A program made the translations under genes and the position numbers. From Nonomuraea polychroma (GTDB lineage Bacteria > Actinomycetota > Actinomycetes > Streptosporangiales > Streptosporangiaceae): DNA of 64,000 nucleotides. The DNA lies in assembly GCF_004011505.1 (NCBI RefSeq), contig NZ_SAUN01000001.1:5917501-5981500 (forward strand), written 5' to 3'. A model generated the notes under the pieces. It made no database searches, was not told the origin of the DNA, and worked only from the letters and a program-made list of their open reading frames with translations. Positions within the stretch are counted from its first letter, which is position 1. The number at the start of each line of letters is the position of its first letter. Below are positions 8,909-16,541 of the stretch, in pieces.

Positions 8909-9496
8909 TTATTTGCCCTTGCGGCGCCTCACGATGCGGCGCACCACGAAGGCCGCCACGGCTCCGGCGGCGGCGATGAGCAGCATAGGCCGCTTCCTCG
9001 CCTCACCGGCGGCGTCGGTGGCCGTGCTCTTCACGGTGTCGGCGGCGTCGGCCGCCTTGGTCTTCACGGTCTCGGCCGCCTCGGCCGCCTTGTCTTTGGC
9101 GGTCTCGGCCGCGTTGCCCGCCCTGCCTTTCAGGTCGGCCTTGTCGGCCAGCGCGCCGACCGTCTCGCCTAGATCCTGCCGCGTTTCCTTGATGTCTTTG
9201 CGCACGTCGCCCTCTTCCTCGTCGTCCGGGTTCCCGTGCGTCCCCTGCAGCGACTCTTCCTCGGTACGCAGGCTTTCCGCTGCCTCGGATCGTTCGTCGC
9301 GGATGGGGGTTTCCGGGATGAATGTCTCGTGTTCTTCGCGGGCTTCCTCCGCCCGCCGCGCGTTCTCCTCCGCGCCTGGCCTCGTCGGTGGCACGTTGAT
9401 CGACTCGCGCTCGGTCGGCGTGCCCACCCTTGCTCTGCGGGCGCCGACGTCACCTGCGTGATGCTCGCCGTCGTATCCGGGGTCGGTCTCGCTCAT
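8909..9496 (-). CDS. DUF3618 domain protein
   Basis: A 195-residue protein with a highly charged N-terminal half (Glu/Arg-rich), a DUF3618 motif at about 98-118 (RKDIKETRQDLGETVGALAD), an Ala/Lys-rich helical stretch with repeated AAETVKTKAADAADTVK-like units, and one membrane helix near the C-terminus (MLLIAAAGAVAAFVV) followed by a basic tail. It is the usual partner of the holin-superfamily gene that overlaps it by 4 nt upstream. Probably a membrane-anchored helical rod; function unknown. Confidence 0.87.
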   Translation of the reverse strand: MSETDPGYDGEHHAGDVGARRARVGTPTERESINVPPTRPGAEENARRAEEAREEHETFIPETPIRDERSEAAESLRTEEESLQGTHGNPDDEEEGDVRKDIKETRQDLGETVGALADKADLKGRAGNAAETAKDKAAEAAETVKTKAADAADTVKSTATDAAGEARKRPMLLIAAAGAVAAFVVRRIVRRRKGK

Positions 9497-9873
9497 CGCC
9501 GTGCCCTCTCCTTGACCGTGTCGATATCGGCCTTGACGCTCGCGATGGTCTCTTGGGGGACCAGCGGCGTGGCTCGTTTGACCTGGTTCTTACCGATCAG
9601 GCCCAGCACGGCGGCGACGACGAACAGAGCTCCCGCCACGATCGCGGCAGCCGCCCAGCCGGGCATGACCAGAGCGAGGAGCAAGACGACGGCCGCCACC
9701 AGCGCGCCACCGCCGAGGAACGCGACCGTACCGGCCGCGCCGAACAGGCCCGCGCCGAAGCCCGCGTGCTTGCCTTTCTCGGCGAGTTCCATCCTGGCCA
9801 GGCGGAACTCGTCCTTGACGAGCCTGGAGACCTGCTCGGAGAGATCGTTGACCAGCTTGTGCGTGTCGTTCAC
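9493..9873 (-). CDS. Phage holin-superfamily III (DUF1469) membrane protein
   Basis: A 126-residue protein with an N-terminal amphipathic helix (LVNDLSEQVSRLVKDEFRLA) and two long hydrophobic segments, then KNQVKRATPLVPQETIASVK at the C-terminus. This is the chromosomal actinobacterial family labelled as putative Actinobacteriophage holin superfamily III, found paired with DUF3618 proteins. It is the 5' gene of the run that leads to DUF3618, YihY and the I42-like lipoprotein. No lysis genes are nearby, so a prophage origin is not supported. Confidence 0.87.
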   Translation of the reverse strand: MNDTHKLVNDLSEQVSRLVKDEFRLARMELAEKGKHAGFGAGLFGAAGTVAFLGGGALVAAVVLLLALVMPGWAAAAIVAGALFVVAAVLGLIGKNQVKRATPLVPQETIASVKADIDTVKERARR

Positions 9874-9933
9874 GACGCTCGCCTCCTCCGCTGAGGAAGG
9901 CGACTACCCAGGCTCAAGGCCTTCTATCACGCG

Positions 9934-10101
9934 CTACTTGCGCTTGGCGCCCTTGAGCAGGAAGCCCAGAACCGAAAGCACCGGGTCCTTCGGCACGTCG
10001 CACCAGTCGTCCGGCTGCCGCGGCTTGCTCCACGGGGACGGGAGCTCGCACGGCGGCGCCTGCGGCTTCGGCCGTTCACACCACGATCCGGGAGGGTTCA
10101 T
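9934..10101 (-). CDS. Small Cys/Pro/Trp-rich ORF (55 aa)
   Basis: An ATG at 10101 opens a 55-codon frame ending in TAG at 9934. The peptide begins MNPPGSWCERPKPQ and ends VLSVLGFLLKGAKRK, with three Cys in the first 40 residues and a short hydrophobic C-terminal helix with basic tail. A TAACAT box ends 6 nt before the ATG and an AAGG overlaps the same gap, so either leaderless or weakly SD-led expression is possible. It fills an otherwise empty gap between the holin-like gene and the SNF2 gene. I do not recognise the family. Confidence 0.45.
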   Translation of the reverse strand: MNPPGSWCERPKPQAPPCELPSPWSKPRQPDDWCDVPKDPVLSVLGFLLKGAKRK

Positions 10102-10122
10102 ACCTTCATGTTACAACTTCAG

Positions 10123-10139
10123 GGTTGACTTATATAAGT
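10123..10139. promoter_or_regulatory. AT-rich palindrome between divergent genes
   Basis: The perfect 12-bp palindrome ACTTATATAAGT (10128-10139) directly follows the bases GGGTTG, giving a -35-like TTGACT at 10125-10130 on the plus strand. It lies between the divergent small ORF (start 10101) and the SNF2 gene (start 10211). An AT-only core in such GC-rich DNA suggests a shared promoter or operator, but no convincing -10 box follows at 17 bp. Confidence 0.35.
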
Positions 10140-10210
10140 GCCAGCTGCTCGATCTTGGGCGCCTGCGCCCTGGCCAAGACCTGATCTTCCGTTCCCGGAG
10201 GTAACCTGCC

Positions 10211-13210
10211 GTGGTGCTGGTACACGGGGTTTGGGCGGCCCACGGGCTCGCGTTCTGGGCGGAGGCCACGAACGATCCCTCGGAGGCGGCCGGCACCGCG
10301 TTGCCTGCCGCCGGCCCACCGCCGCGGGGCCGCGCGCGGCGGAGCGATGAGCCGCGGCCCCATCCGTTCGCCGTGCCCGCGTCCGGCGTCGCGGCCGTGC
10401 TCGGGCTCGACGACGTGCCGGGGCGGACGCTGGAGTTGTTGCTTCCCGGCTCGGTCAAGGAGCCGCTGCCGTCGCCGGAGACCGGCCGGCTCTCAGAGGT
10501 CACCCGGCCGCGGCTGCGTCTGTGGCAGGTTCCCGCGGTCGTGCCACCCGCCGCGACGGCGCTGCACGTGCTGGCCGAGCGCACCGGCACCGCCACCATG
10601 CGTCACTGGGCCGCGGTCGCCGACTTCGCCCGCGACCTGGTACGCCGCGGCCGCGTCATCCCCCAGCTCCTACCGCCCGCCGCCAGGGAGGACAACGGCT
10701 CCAGGGACATGTGGGCGGTCCCGGAGGCCGACGCGCGGGCGGTGTGGCGGCCCGTGGTGACCGGGGTGGACGCCGGATATTTCCGGGAGCTGGCGCTGGC
10801 CATGCCGCCCGCGTGCCGTACCTCCGGCATCGAGCGTCCCTCCGCCGGCGTGCTGCGCGAGGCGCTCGACGTCTTCACCGACGCGCTCGTCCGCCAGGCG
10901 CTCACCGAGCCCCTTGTGGCCCGCCCCAGGACGCTCCAGGACCGCTGGCTGGCCGCGCTGACCGGCGCGGACCCGGCCTGCCCTGACGTCCCCGAGCTGC
11001 GCCGGGAGCTGGAGAAGTGGCACGAGGCCGCGACGGCGGCCGAGGGCGCGGCGCGGGTGTGCTTCCGGCTGCTGGAGCCGGCCGACACCGACGACTGGCG
11101 GGTGGAGCTCGCGTTGCAGGCCGCCGACGACCCCAGCCTCTACGTCACCGCCGCTGAGGTGTGGAGCGGCACGCGGGTGCCCGGCCTGCCACCGATTCCC
11201 GAGCGCGAGCTCCTGACCGGGCTGGGCCGGGCGGTGCGGCTCTACCCCGAGCTGGACCGCGCCCTGCGCGTGCCGGAGCCGAGCGAGCTGGCGCTGGACA
11301 CGGCGGGGGCGTTCGGGTTCCTGCGGCAGGCGGCGCCGTTGTTGCAGGCGGCCGGGTTCGGGGTGCAGCTGCCCCGCTGGGCCGGGCGCACCAGGCTGGG
11401 CCTCAAGCTGACCACCAGGACCAAGGCGCAGACCGCGGCCGTGAGCCAGGGGTTCGGGATGCGGCAGCTGGTCGACTTCCGCATCGACCTGGCCGTGGGC
11501 GAGGAGACGATCAGCGAGGCGGAGCTGGCCGAGCTGGCCAGGCTCAAGGTGCCGCTGGTACGCGTCCGCGGCCAGTGGGTGGAGCTGGACGACCGGCAGC
11601 TGAAGGCGGCGCTCAGGGCCGTGGAGGGCGAGCGCACGGGCGAGGCGACGGCCGCCGACATACTCCAGCATGTGGTCAGCGCCGATCTATGGGGCGACGA
11701 CGAGCTGCCGCTGCTGGAGATCGACGCCGACGGCGTGCTCGGCGACCTGCTGTCCGGCCAGGCCGAGCGGCGGCTCGAACCGCTGAGGACCCCGGCGGGG
11801 CTGGACGCCATGCTCCGGCCGTACCAGGAACGCGGCCTGGCGTGGCTGAGCTTCCTGTCGCAGCTGGGCCTCGGCGGGGTGCTGGCCGACGACATGGGGC
11901 TGGGCAAGACGATCACCACCCTGGCGCTGCTCGTCCACGAGCGGTCGGACGTGCCGACGCTGCTGGTGTGCCCGATGTCGCTGGTGGGCAACTGGCAGCG
12001 GGAGGCGGCCAGGTTCGCGCCGGGGCTGCGTGTCTACGTGCACCACGGCAGCGGCCGCGACGCCGCCGAGATCGAGCGCGCCGACCTGGTCATCACCACG
12101 TACGGCACCGCGCAACGCGACCTGGAGACCCTCAAGCGGCACGAGTGGCGCAGGGTCGTGTGCGACGAGGCCCAGGCGATCAAGAACAGCGGGACGCTGC
12201 AGGCGCAGGCGGTGCGGTCCATCCCGGCGCCGACCAGACTGGCCCTGACCGGCACCCCGGTGGAGAACCACCTGGCGGAGCTCTGGTCGATCATGGAGTT
12301 CGCCAACCCGGGGCTGCTGGGGTCGCGCTCGCGGTTCAGGACCAGGTTCCAGGAGCCCATCGAGGCCCGCCAGGACGAGCAGGCCGCCCAGGCGCTCAGG
12401 AGGGCGACGGGCCCGTTCATCCTCCGCCGCCTCAAGACCGACAAGTCCATCATCTCCGATCTGCCGGAGAAGATGGAGGTCAAGGAGTGGTGCCCGCTCA
12501 CGCCCGAGCAGGCCTCTCTCTACCAAGCGGTGGTGGACGACATGCTGGCCAAGATCGACGACAGCGAGGGCATCGAGCGGCGCGGCCTGGTGCTGGCGAC
12601 CATGGCCAAGCTCAAGCAGGTCTGCAACCACCCCGCCCATCTGCTCAAGGACGGCTCCCGGCTGGCGGGGCGGTCCGGCAAGCTCGCCCGGCTGGAGCAG
12701 CTTGCCGAGGAGATCCTGGCGGAGGGCGAGAAAGCGCTGCTCTTCACTCAATACGCCGAGTTCGGGACGATGTTGCAGCCTTACCTGGCGCAGCGGCTGG
12801 ACCGCCCGGTGTTGTGGCTGCACGGCGGCCTGCCGAAGAAGACCCGCGACCGGCTGGTGGAGCGGTTCCAGCACGATACGGAGCCGATGTTGTTCGTGTT
12901 GTCGCTCAAGGCGGCCGGGGTCGGGCTCAACCTGACGGCCGCGAACCACGTCGTGCACGTGGACCGCTGGTGGAACCCGGCCGTCGAGGACCAGGCCACC
13001 GACCGCGCCTTCCGGATCGGGCAGCGCAAGAACGTGCAGGTGCGCAAGCTGATCTGCGCGGGCACCCTGGAAGAACGCGTGGACGAGATGATCGAGCGCA
13101 AGAAGGCCCTGGCCGAGCGGGTGGTCGGCACCGGCGAGGAGTGGCTCACGGACCTGTCGACCGACGAGCTGCGCGAGGTGTTCCGCCTGACCGCGGAGGG
13201 GGTGAGCTGA
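10211..13210 (+). CDS. SNF2-family DEAD/DEAH box helicase
   Basis: A 999-residue Swi2/Snf2 ATPase. The N-terminal half holds the bacterial SNF2-associated region (DUF3670-like, ending near FRIDLAVGEETISEAELAEL). The ATPase core begins around residue 535 with LRPYQERGLAWLSFL, Walker A LADDMGLGKT, motif II VVCDEAQAIKN (DEAQ), motif III LALTGTPVENHL, and in the second lobe motif VI QATDRAFRIGQ. It probably translocates on duplex DNA. The GTG start at 10211 is preceded by GGAGGTAACCTGCC. A SWIM zinc-finger gene follows after 2 nt, the usual bacterial pairing, so both likely act together. Confidence 0.95.
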   Translation: MVLVHGVWAAHGLAFWAEATNDPSEAAGTALPAAGPPPRGRARRSDEPRPHPFAVPASGVAAVLGLDDVPGRTLELLLPGSVKEPLPSPETGRLSEVTRPRLRLWQVPAVVPPAATALHVLAERTGTATMRHWAAVADFARDLVRRGRVIPQLLPPAAREDNGSRDMWAVPEADARAVWRPVVTGVDAGYFRELALAMPPACRTSGIERPSAGVLREALDVFTDALVRQALTEPLVARPRTLQDRWLAALTGADPACPDVPELRRELEKWHEAATAAEGAARVCFRLLEPADTDDWRVELALQAADDPSLYVTAAEVWSGTRVPGLPPIPERELLTGLGRAVRLYPELDRALRVPEPSELALDTAGAFGFLRQAAPLLQAAGFGVQLPRWAGRTRLGLKLTTRTKAQTAAVSQGFGMRQLVDFRIDLAVGEETISEAELAELARLKVPLVRVRGQWVELDDRQLKAALRAVEGERTGEATAADILQHVVSADLWGDDELPLLEIDADGVLGDLLSGQAERRLEPLRTPAGLDAMLRPYQERGLAWLSFLSQLGLGGVLADDMGLGKTITTLALLVHERSDVPTLLVCPMSLVGNWQREAARFAPGLRVYVHHGSGRDAAEIERADLVITTYGTAQRDLETLKRHEWRRVVCDEAQAIKNSGTLQAQAVRSIPAPTRLALTGTPVENHLAELWSIMEFANPGLLGSRSRFRTRFQEPIEARQDEQAAQALRRATGPFILRRLKTDKSIISDLPEKMEVKEWCPLTPEQASLYQAVVDDMLAKIDDSEGIERRGLVLATMAKLKQVCNHPAHLLKDGSRLAGRSGKLARLEQLAEEILAEGEKALLFTQYAEFGTMLQPYLAQRLDRPVLWLHGGLPKKTRDRLVERFQHDTEPMLFVLSLKAAGVGLNLTAANHVVHVDRWWNPAVEDQATDRAFRIGQRKNVQVRKLICAGTLEERVDEMIERKKALAERVVGTGEEWLTDLSTDELREVFRLTAEGVS

Positions 13211-13212
13211 TC

Positions 13213-13971
13213 ATGGCGTGGTTCGACGGCAGCAGGCCGATCAAGGTCGAGGGTGGCATCAGGGCCCGCACGCAGCGCGGCTCGATCGGCTCGACGTGGT
13301 GGTCGCGGCGGTTCATCGACATCCTGGAGCGCATCTGCGACAAGGGGCGGCTCTCCCGCGGCCGGGCCTACGCCCGCCGGGGCCAGGTCCTGTCGATCGA
13401 CCTGTCCGCGGGCGAGGTCAGGGCCGCCGTGCAGGGCTCGCGGCGGGATCCGTACGAGGTCGTGATCAGGATCGAGGCATACGCCGAGAGCCGGTGGGCC
13501 GCGCTCGAGGAGGCCATCGCGGCGCAGGCCGTCTACCGGGCCAAGCTGCTGGCCGGGGAGATGCCGGTGGAGATCGAGGAGCTGTTCGCCGCGATGGGGG
13601 TCGATCTGTTCCCGCGCGATCTGGACATGGACTGCTCGTGCCCGGACTGGGGTTTCCCGTGCAAGCACCTGTCTGCGGTGCTCTACCTGCTGGCCGAGTC
13701 GTTCGACGACGACCCGTTCCTGGTGCTGGCCTGGCGCGGGCGCACCCGCGAACAGTTGCTCGGCTTCCTGGCCGGCGACACCTCAGAGGAGCTGCAGGTC
13801 GAGGACGTGCCGTTCGCCGACCGGCTGGCCGACTTCTACGCCGCCGGCGCGACGGCGCACCGGCCGGAGCGTCGTCCCACGGCCGCCGCTCCCGACCTGC
13901 TGTTGCGGGTCTTCCCGCCGCCCGCGGACCTGGCGCGGGTGCTCGGCCCGGCGTATCGGCGGCTGGGTTAG
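13213..13971 (+). CDS. SWIM zinc finger protein, SNF2 partner
   Basis: A 252-residue protein with the SWIM motif CSCPDWGFPCKHLSAVLY near residues 139-156 (CxC...CxH metal ligands). The N-terminus IGSTWWSRRFIDILERI is characteristic of the family found beside SNF2 helicases. SWIM domains bind DNA or proteins, and here the protein is expected to work with the helicase, whose stop codon lies 2 nt upstream. Its TAG stop (13969-13971) lies inside the target-site duplication of the IS4 element, so the insertion left the gene intact. Confidence 0.9.
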   Translation: MAWFDGSRPIKVEGGIRARTQRGSIGSTWWSRRFIDILERICDKGRLSRGRAYARRGQVLSIDLSAGEVRAAVQGSRRDPYEVVIRIEAYAESRWAALEEAIAAQAVYRAKLLAGEMPVEIEELFAAMGVDLFPRDLDMDCSCPDWGFPCKHLSAVLYLLAESFDDDPFLVLAWRGRTREQLLGFLAGDTSEELQVEDVPFADRLADFYAAGATAHRPERRPTAAAPDLLLRVFPPPADLARVLGPAYRRLG

Positions 13972-13974
13972 CGG
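13965..13974. repeat. Left target-site duplication of the IS4 element
   Basis: GGGTTAGCGG flanks the element on the left and is repeated exactly at 15506-15515. It contains the stop codon of the SWIM gene. Confidence 0.92.
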
Positions 13975-15505
13975 CAATGCCGTGAAGTTAAGGGCTTTGG
14001 GCTGCTGTCAACTGGTGTTCGGTGAGGACGTCGATGGTGGTGCTCGCGCGGTGGTTGGTGCGGTCGACTTGTCCTTTGGCTCGGTGTTTGGAGATCGCGC
14101 GTTTGACGATGCGTGGGCTGATGCGTTCGCGGCGCTGTGGCAGGGGATCTTCAAGGAGGGCGCGGCCGATACGTCCCAGCAGGTCGATGGTGGTGTCGGC
14201 GAGGATGCCGGCGGCGTGGATCACTTGATCGCGGGCGGTCAGCAGGGCGATGGTGAAGCTGGCCCGGTCATCGCTGATGCCGGGATGGATGGCGGTGGCC
14301 TCAGCCATCGCCAGCCGCAGGACCTGGTAGGTGGTGAGCAGGGCGTAGATCTCCTGGTCCACGCCTGCCGGGGTGCGGGCGCGCAGGACCCGCCCGCCCA
14401 GAATGGTCGCCTTCAGCTCGAGGTAGATCGTTTCGATTTCCCAGCGCTGGTGGTAGAGGACGACGAGGTCCCGGGCCGGGTAGCGGTGCGGATCGAGCAG
14501 GGTGGTGATCAGCCGATAGTGGATGGCCCGCCGGTGGGTGCCAGACAGGGTGACGGTGATGTGGGCGTCGATGACGCGAATGGGCACCCCGCCCAGCACG
14601 CTGGTCCACGACCCGTCTGTCAGGGTGGCCAGCCGGGGTAGGGCCCGGTTGTTCTTGCAGCGGATCACCAGGTCCGCTCCTGTGTCGGCGATCGCTGTGA
14701 CGAGGTCCTTGACCGCGAAGTTCCGGTCGGCCAGCAGCACCATTCCCCGCCGCAGGCAGCCGAACAAGGCGGGCGCATAGCTGGTCTCGCCGGTCTTGAA
14801 CGGGCCGAAGGTCACCGCGAGCAGGGTCCGAGTGCCGCAGACCACCACGGCCAGCAGCCGGACGAGGGGATAGCCCGACCCGCCATGTGAACCGCTTTGA
14901 TGCCCGTATCGGGTCAGATTCGCCGGGCTGTCGGGCACCGACATCGTGGTGCCGTCTATCGCACAAACCAGCAGCCCCCGCCACCGCAGCGCACCCGCGG
15001 GCGGGCCCGCCAGCAGGTCGAACAGCGCCTTCAACGGCGCTACCCCGACCCGGCGTCGCGCCTGGGCCAAGGCCGAGGACGACGGCAGCGAGCCCGGGTC
15101 GGCCAGGCCCGACACCAGCCGAGCCCATACCTGCCGATATCCCAGCCCGGCGAACAGCCCCGCCGCCAGCAGCAGATACACCACCACCCGCGAGGGCAGG
15201 TCCCGCAACCTCCGCTCGACCGCACCCGTTTCCGCCAGCGCCTCATCGACCATCTCAAAGGGAATGAGCTGGGTCAGCTCGCCCAGATGACCCGGCGCGA
15301 ACACCCCCGCCGCGGTCCGGGTGGTCGATGTGACCGTGCTGATGGCGCACGCCAGGACAGACCTGGCAGACTGTCGGCTCAACGGAGATCCAGTCTGTTA
15401 CGGATGGTTGTGGAAGATCACCCGTTCTACTGGATCTCCGTTCTTCTGTCCCAGTTTTCCGTGAACCCTTGACGTCACACCTCAAGCGTTAACTAACCGG
15501 CATTG
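13975..15505 (-). mobile_element. Complete IS4-family insertion sequence (1,531 bp)
   Basis: The element encodes a single transposase and ends in imperfect terminal inverted repeats. Read inward, the left end is CAATGCCGTGAAGTTAAGGG and the right end (complement, from 15505) is CAATGCCGGTTAGTTAACGC. A 10-bp direct duplication (GGGTTAGCGG) borders it, as expected for the family (about 9-13 bp). Both ends, the duplication and the transposase are intact, which points to recent insertion. Confidence 0.93.
13988..15382 (-). CDS. IS4-family transposase
   Basis: A 464-residue DDE transposase. The N-terminal IS4 domain carries GELTQLIPFEMVDEALAETG. Catalytic residues can be located: the first Asp in VCAIDGTTMSVPDS, the second in VLLADRNF, and the Glu in the IS4 signature YHQRWEIETIYLELK, which keeps the Y-x2-R-x3-E-x6-K spacing. 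The frame opens with TTG at 15382 since no ATG or GTG lies further upstream in frame; a longer or shorter start is possible. No frameshift or stop interrupts it, so it should be active. Confidence 0.93.
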   Translation of the reverse strand: MSRQSARSVLACAISTVTSTTRTAAGVFAPGHLGELTQLIPFEMVDEALAETGAVERRLRDLPSRVVVYLLLAAGLFAGLGYRQVWARLVSGLADPGSLPSSSALAQARRRVGVAPLKALFDLLAGPPAGALRWRGLLVCAIDGTTMSVPDSPANLTRYGHQSGSHGGSGYPLVRLLAVVVCGTRTLLAVTFGPFKTGETSYAPALFGCLRRGMVLLADRNFAVKDLVTAIADTGADLVIRCKNNRALPRLATLTDGSWTSVLGGVPIRVIDAHITVTLSGTHRRAIHYRLITTLLDPHRYPARDLVVLYHQRWEIETIYLELKATILGGRVLRARTPAGVDQEIYALLTTYQVLRLAMAEATAIHPGISDDRASFTIALLTARDQVIHAAGILADTTIDLLGRIGRALLEDPLPQRRERISPRIVKRAISKHRAKGQVDRTNHRASTTIDVLTEHQLTAAQSP

Positions 15506-15515
15506 GGGTTAGCGG
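15506..15515. repeat. Right target-site duplication of the IS4 element
   Basis: GGGTTAGCGG, identical to 13965-13974. It contains the complement of the stop codon (TAA) of the lipid-kinase-type gene at 15509-15511. Confidence 0.92.
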
Positions 15516-16453
15516 TCCTCGAACGAGGCGGGCACCATGACGCGCACGCCGTTGGGCACCACGCGGAGCGTGATCGGGGTGCGCAGCCGCACCTCGCCGT
15601 CCACGTCGGCGGCCATCGGCGGGTCGGTCTCCAGGTACATCTCCCGCCCGACCACGAACGGCCCTCCAGCGAGGCTGCGCCAGCGGCCGGTGGTCGCCCT
15701 GAGCAGGGTCTCGCCGAGCAGTCGCAACTTCTTGCCCGAGCCGAGCTGGTAGGCCACCAGCAGGCCGTTGTCGATGCTGATGTCCTTGGCCACCTGCCAG
15801 CCGCCGTGGAAGCGGCCGTTGGCGATGTTGAGCTGGTGGGTGAGCAGTTCGTGGCGCTGCCCCTCGACCGTGATGTAGGCCCGGAAAGGCTTGTGGTTGG
15901 GCAGGATCGTCAGCGCCGTCAGCGGATAGGCGGGCCGGCCGAGAACCCGCTTGAGCCACGGCTTGACCTTGCCCGCGACCTCCACCGATACGCCGAAGCT
16001 GGCCAGGTTGGCGAACTCCCGGTCGCCGGCCATGCCCAGGTCGATGTCGGCCACCTTGCCGGTGGCGAACACCCGGATCGCCCCGGCCAGGTCGAGTGGC
16101 AGGCCGAGGCTGCGGGCGAAGTTGTTGGTGGTGCCGAGCGGCAGCACGCCGAGCGCCACGTCACGGTGTGCGACGTGACGCACGGCCGAGGAGAGCGTGC
16201 CGTCGCCGCCGCCCACGACGAGCAGGTCCGGCTTGGTCGCCAGAGCGGTGTCGAGCAGGTCGCGCAGCCGCTTGGGGTTGTAGACCGACAACTCGGCCAG
16301 CGGCTCGATCCCGAGGTTGTGGATCTGCTCGATCACTTCGAAGTAGTGACGCCGCCCCCGGCGGGAGCGAGTGTTCACCACCACAGCCACCCGGCGATCC
16401 CTCAGGATCGCCTCGGTGTGCTCCGCCTTGGTGCGCAACTCGCTCATGGTCAT
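15509..16453 (-). CDS. Diacylglycerol kinase family lipid kinase
   Basis: A 314-residue protein of the DAGK/YegS/sphingosine kinase class. The nucleotide-binding signature LVVGGGDGTLSSAV is near residue 79 and PLGTTNNFARSLGLPLDL near 110; a conserved ADVDGE motif lies near the C-terminus. Such enzymes phosphorylate diacylglycerol or related lipids at the membrane. The start is ATG at 16453 or 16447 (sequence MTMSEL); neither has a strong ribosome site. Its stop codon overlapped that of the convergent SWIM gene before the IS4 element inserted between them. Confidence 0.9.
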   Translation of the reverse strand: MTMSELRTKAEHTEAILRDRRVAVVVNTRSRRGRRHYFEVIEQIHNLGIEPLAELSVYNPKRLRDLLDTALATKPDLLVVGGGDGTLSSAVRHVAHRDVALGVLPLGTTNNFARSLGLPLDLAGAIRVFATGKVADIDLGMAGDREFANLASFGVSVEVAGKVKPWLKRVLGRPAYPLTALTILPNHKPFRAYITVEGQRHELLTHQLNIANGRFHGGWQVAKDISIDNGLLVAYQLGSGKKLRLLGETLLRATTGRWRSLAGGPFVVGREMYLETDPPMAADVDGEVRLRTPITLRVVPNGVRVMVPASFEDR

Positions 16454-16480
16454 CAATCGTAGGGGCAGAAACCGCCAGCT

Positions 16481-16535
16481 GAGGTCGGCCGCGGAAACGC
16501 GGCCGACCTCAGGGCCGCCGGGAGTCCCGGCGGCC
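16481..16535 (-). terminator. Tandem hairpin terminator after the M6 protease gene
   Basis: Two strong stems follow the protease stop (16542) on the minus strand: a 10-bp perfect stem with a 3-nt loop (arms 16513-16522 and 16526-16535), then a 13-bp perfect stem with a 4-nt loop (arms 16481-16493 and 16498-16510). No U-tract follows, as is common in actinomycete terminators. Confidence 0.75.
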
Positions 16536-16541
16536 ACACGG

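Noticed and set aside
9493..9873. Prophage remnant suggested by a holin-like gene
   Set aside because: This family is chromosomal in actinobacteria, paired with DUF3618; there are no phage structural, integrase or lysis genes around.
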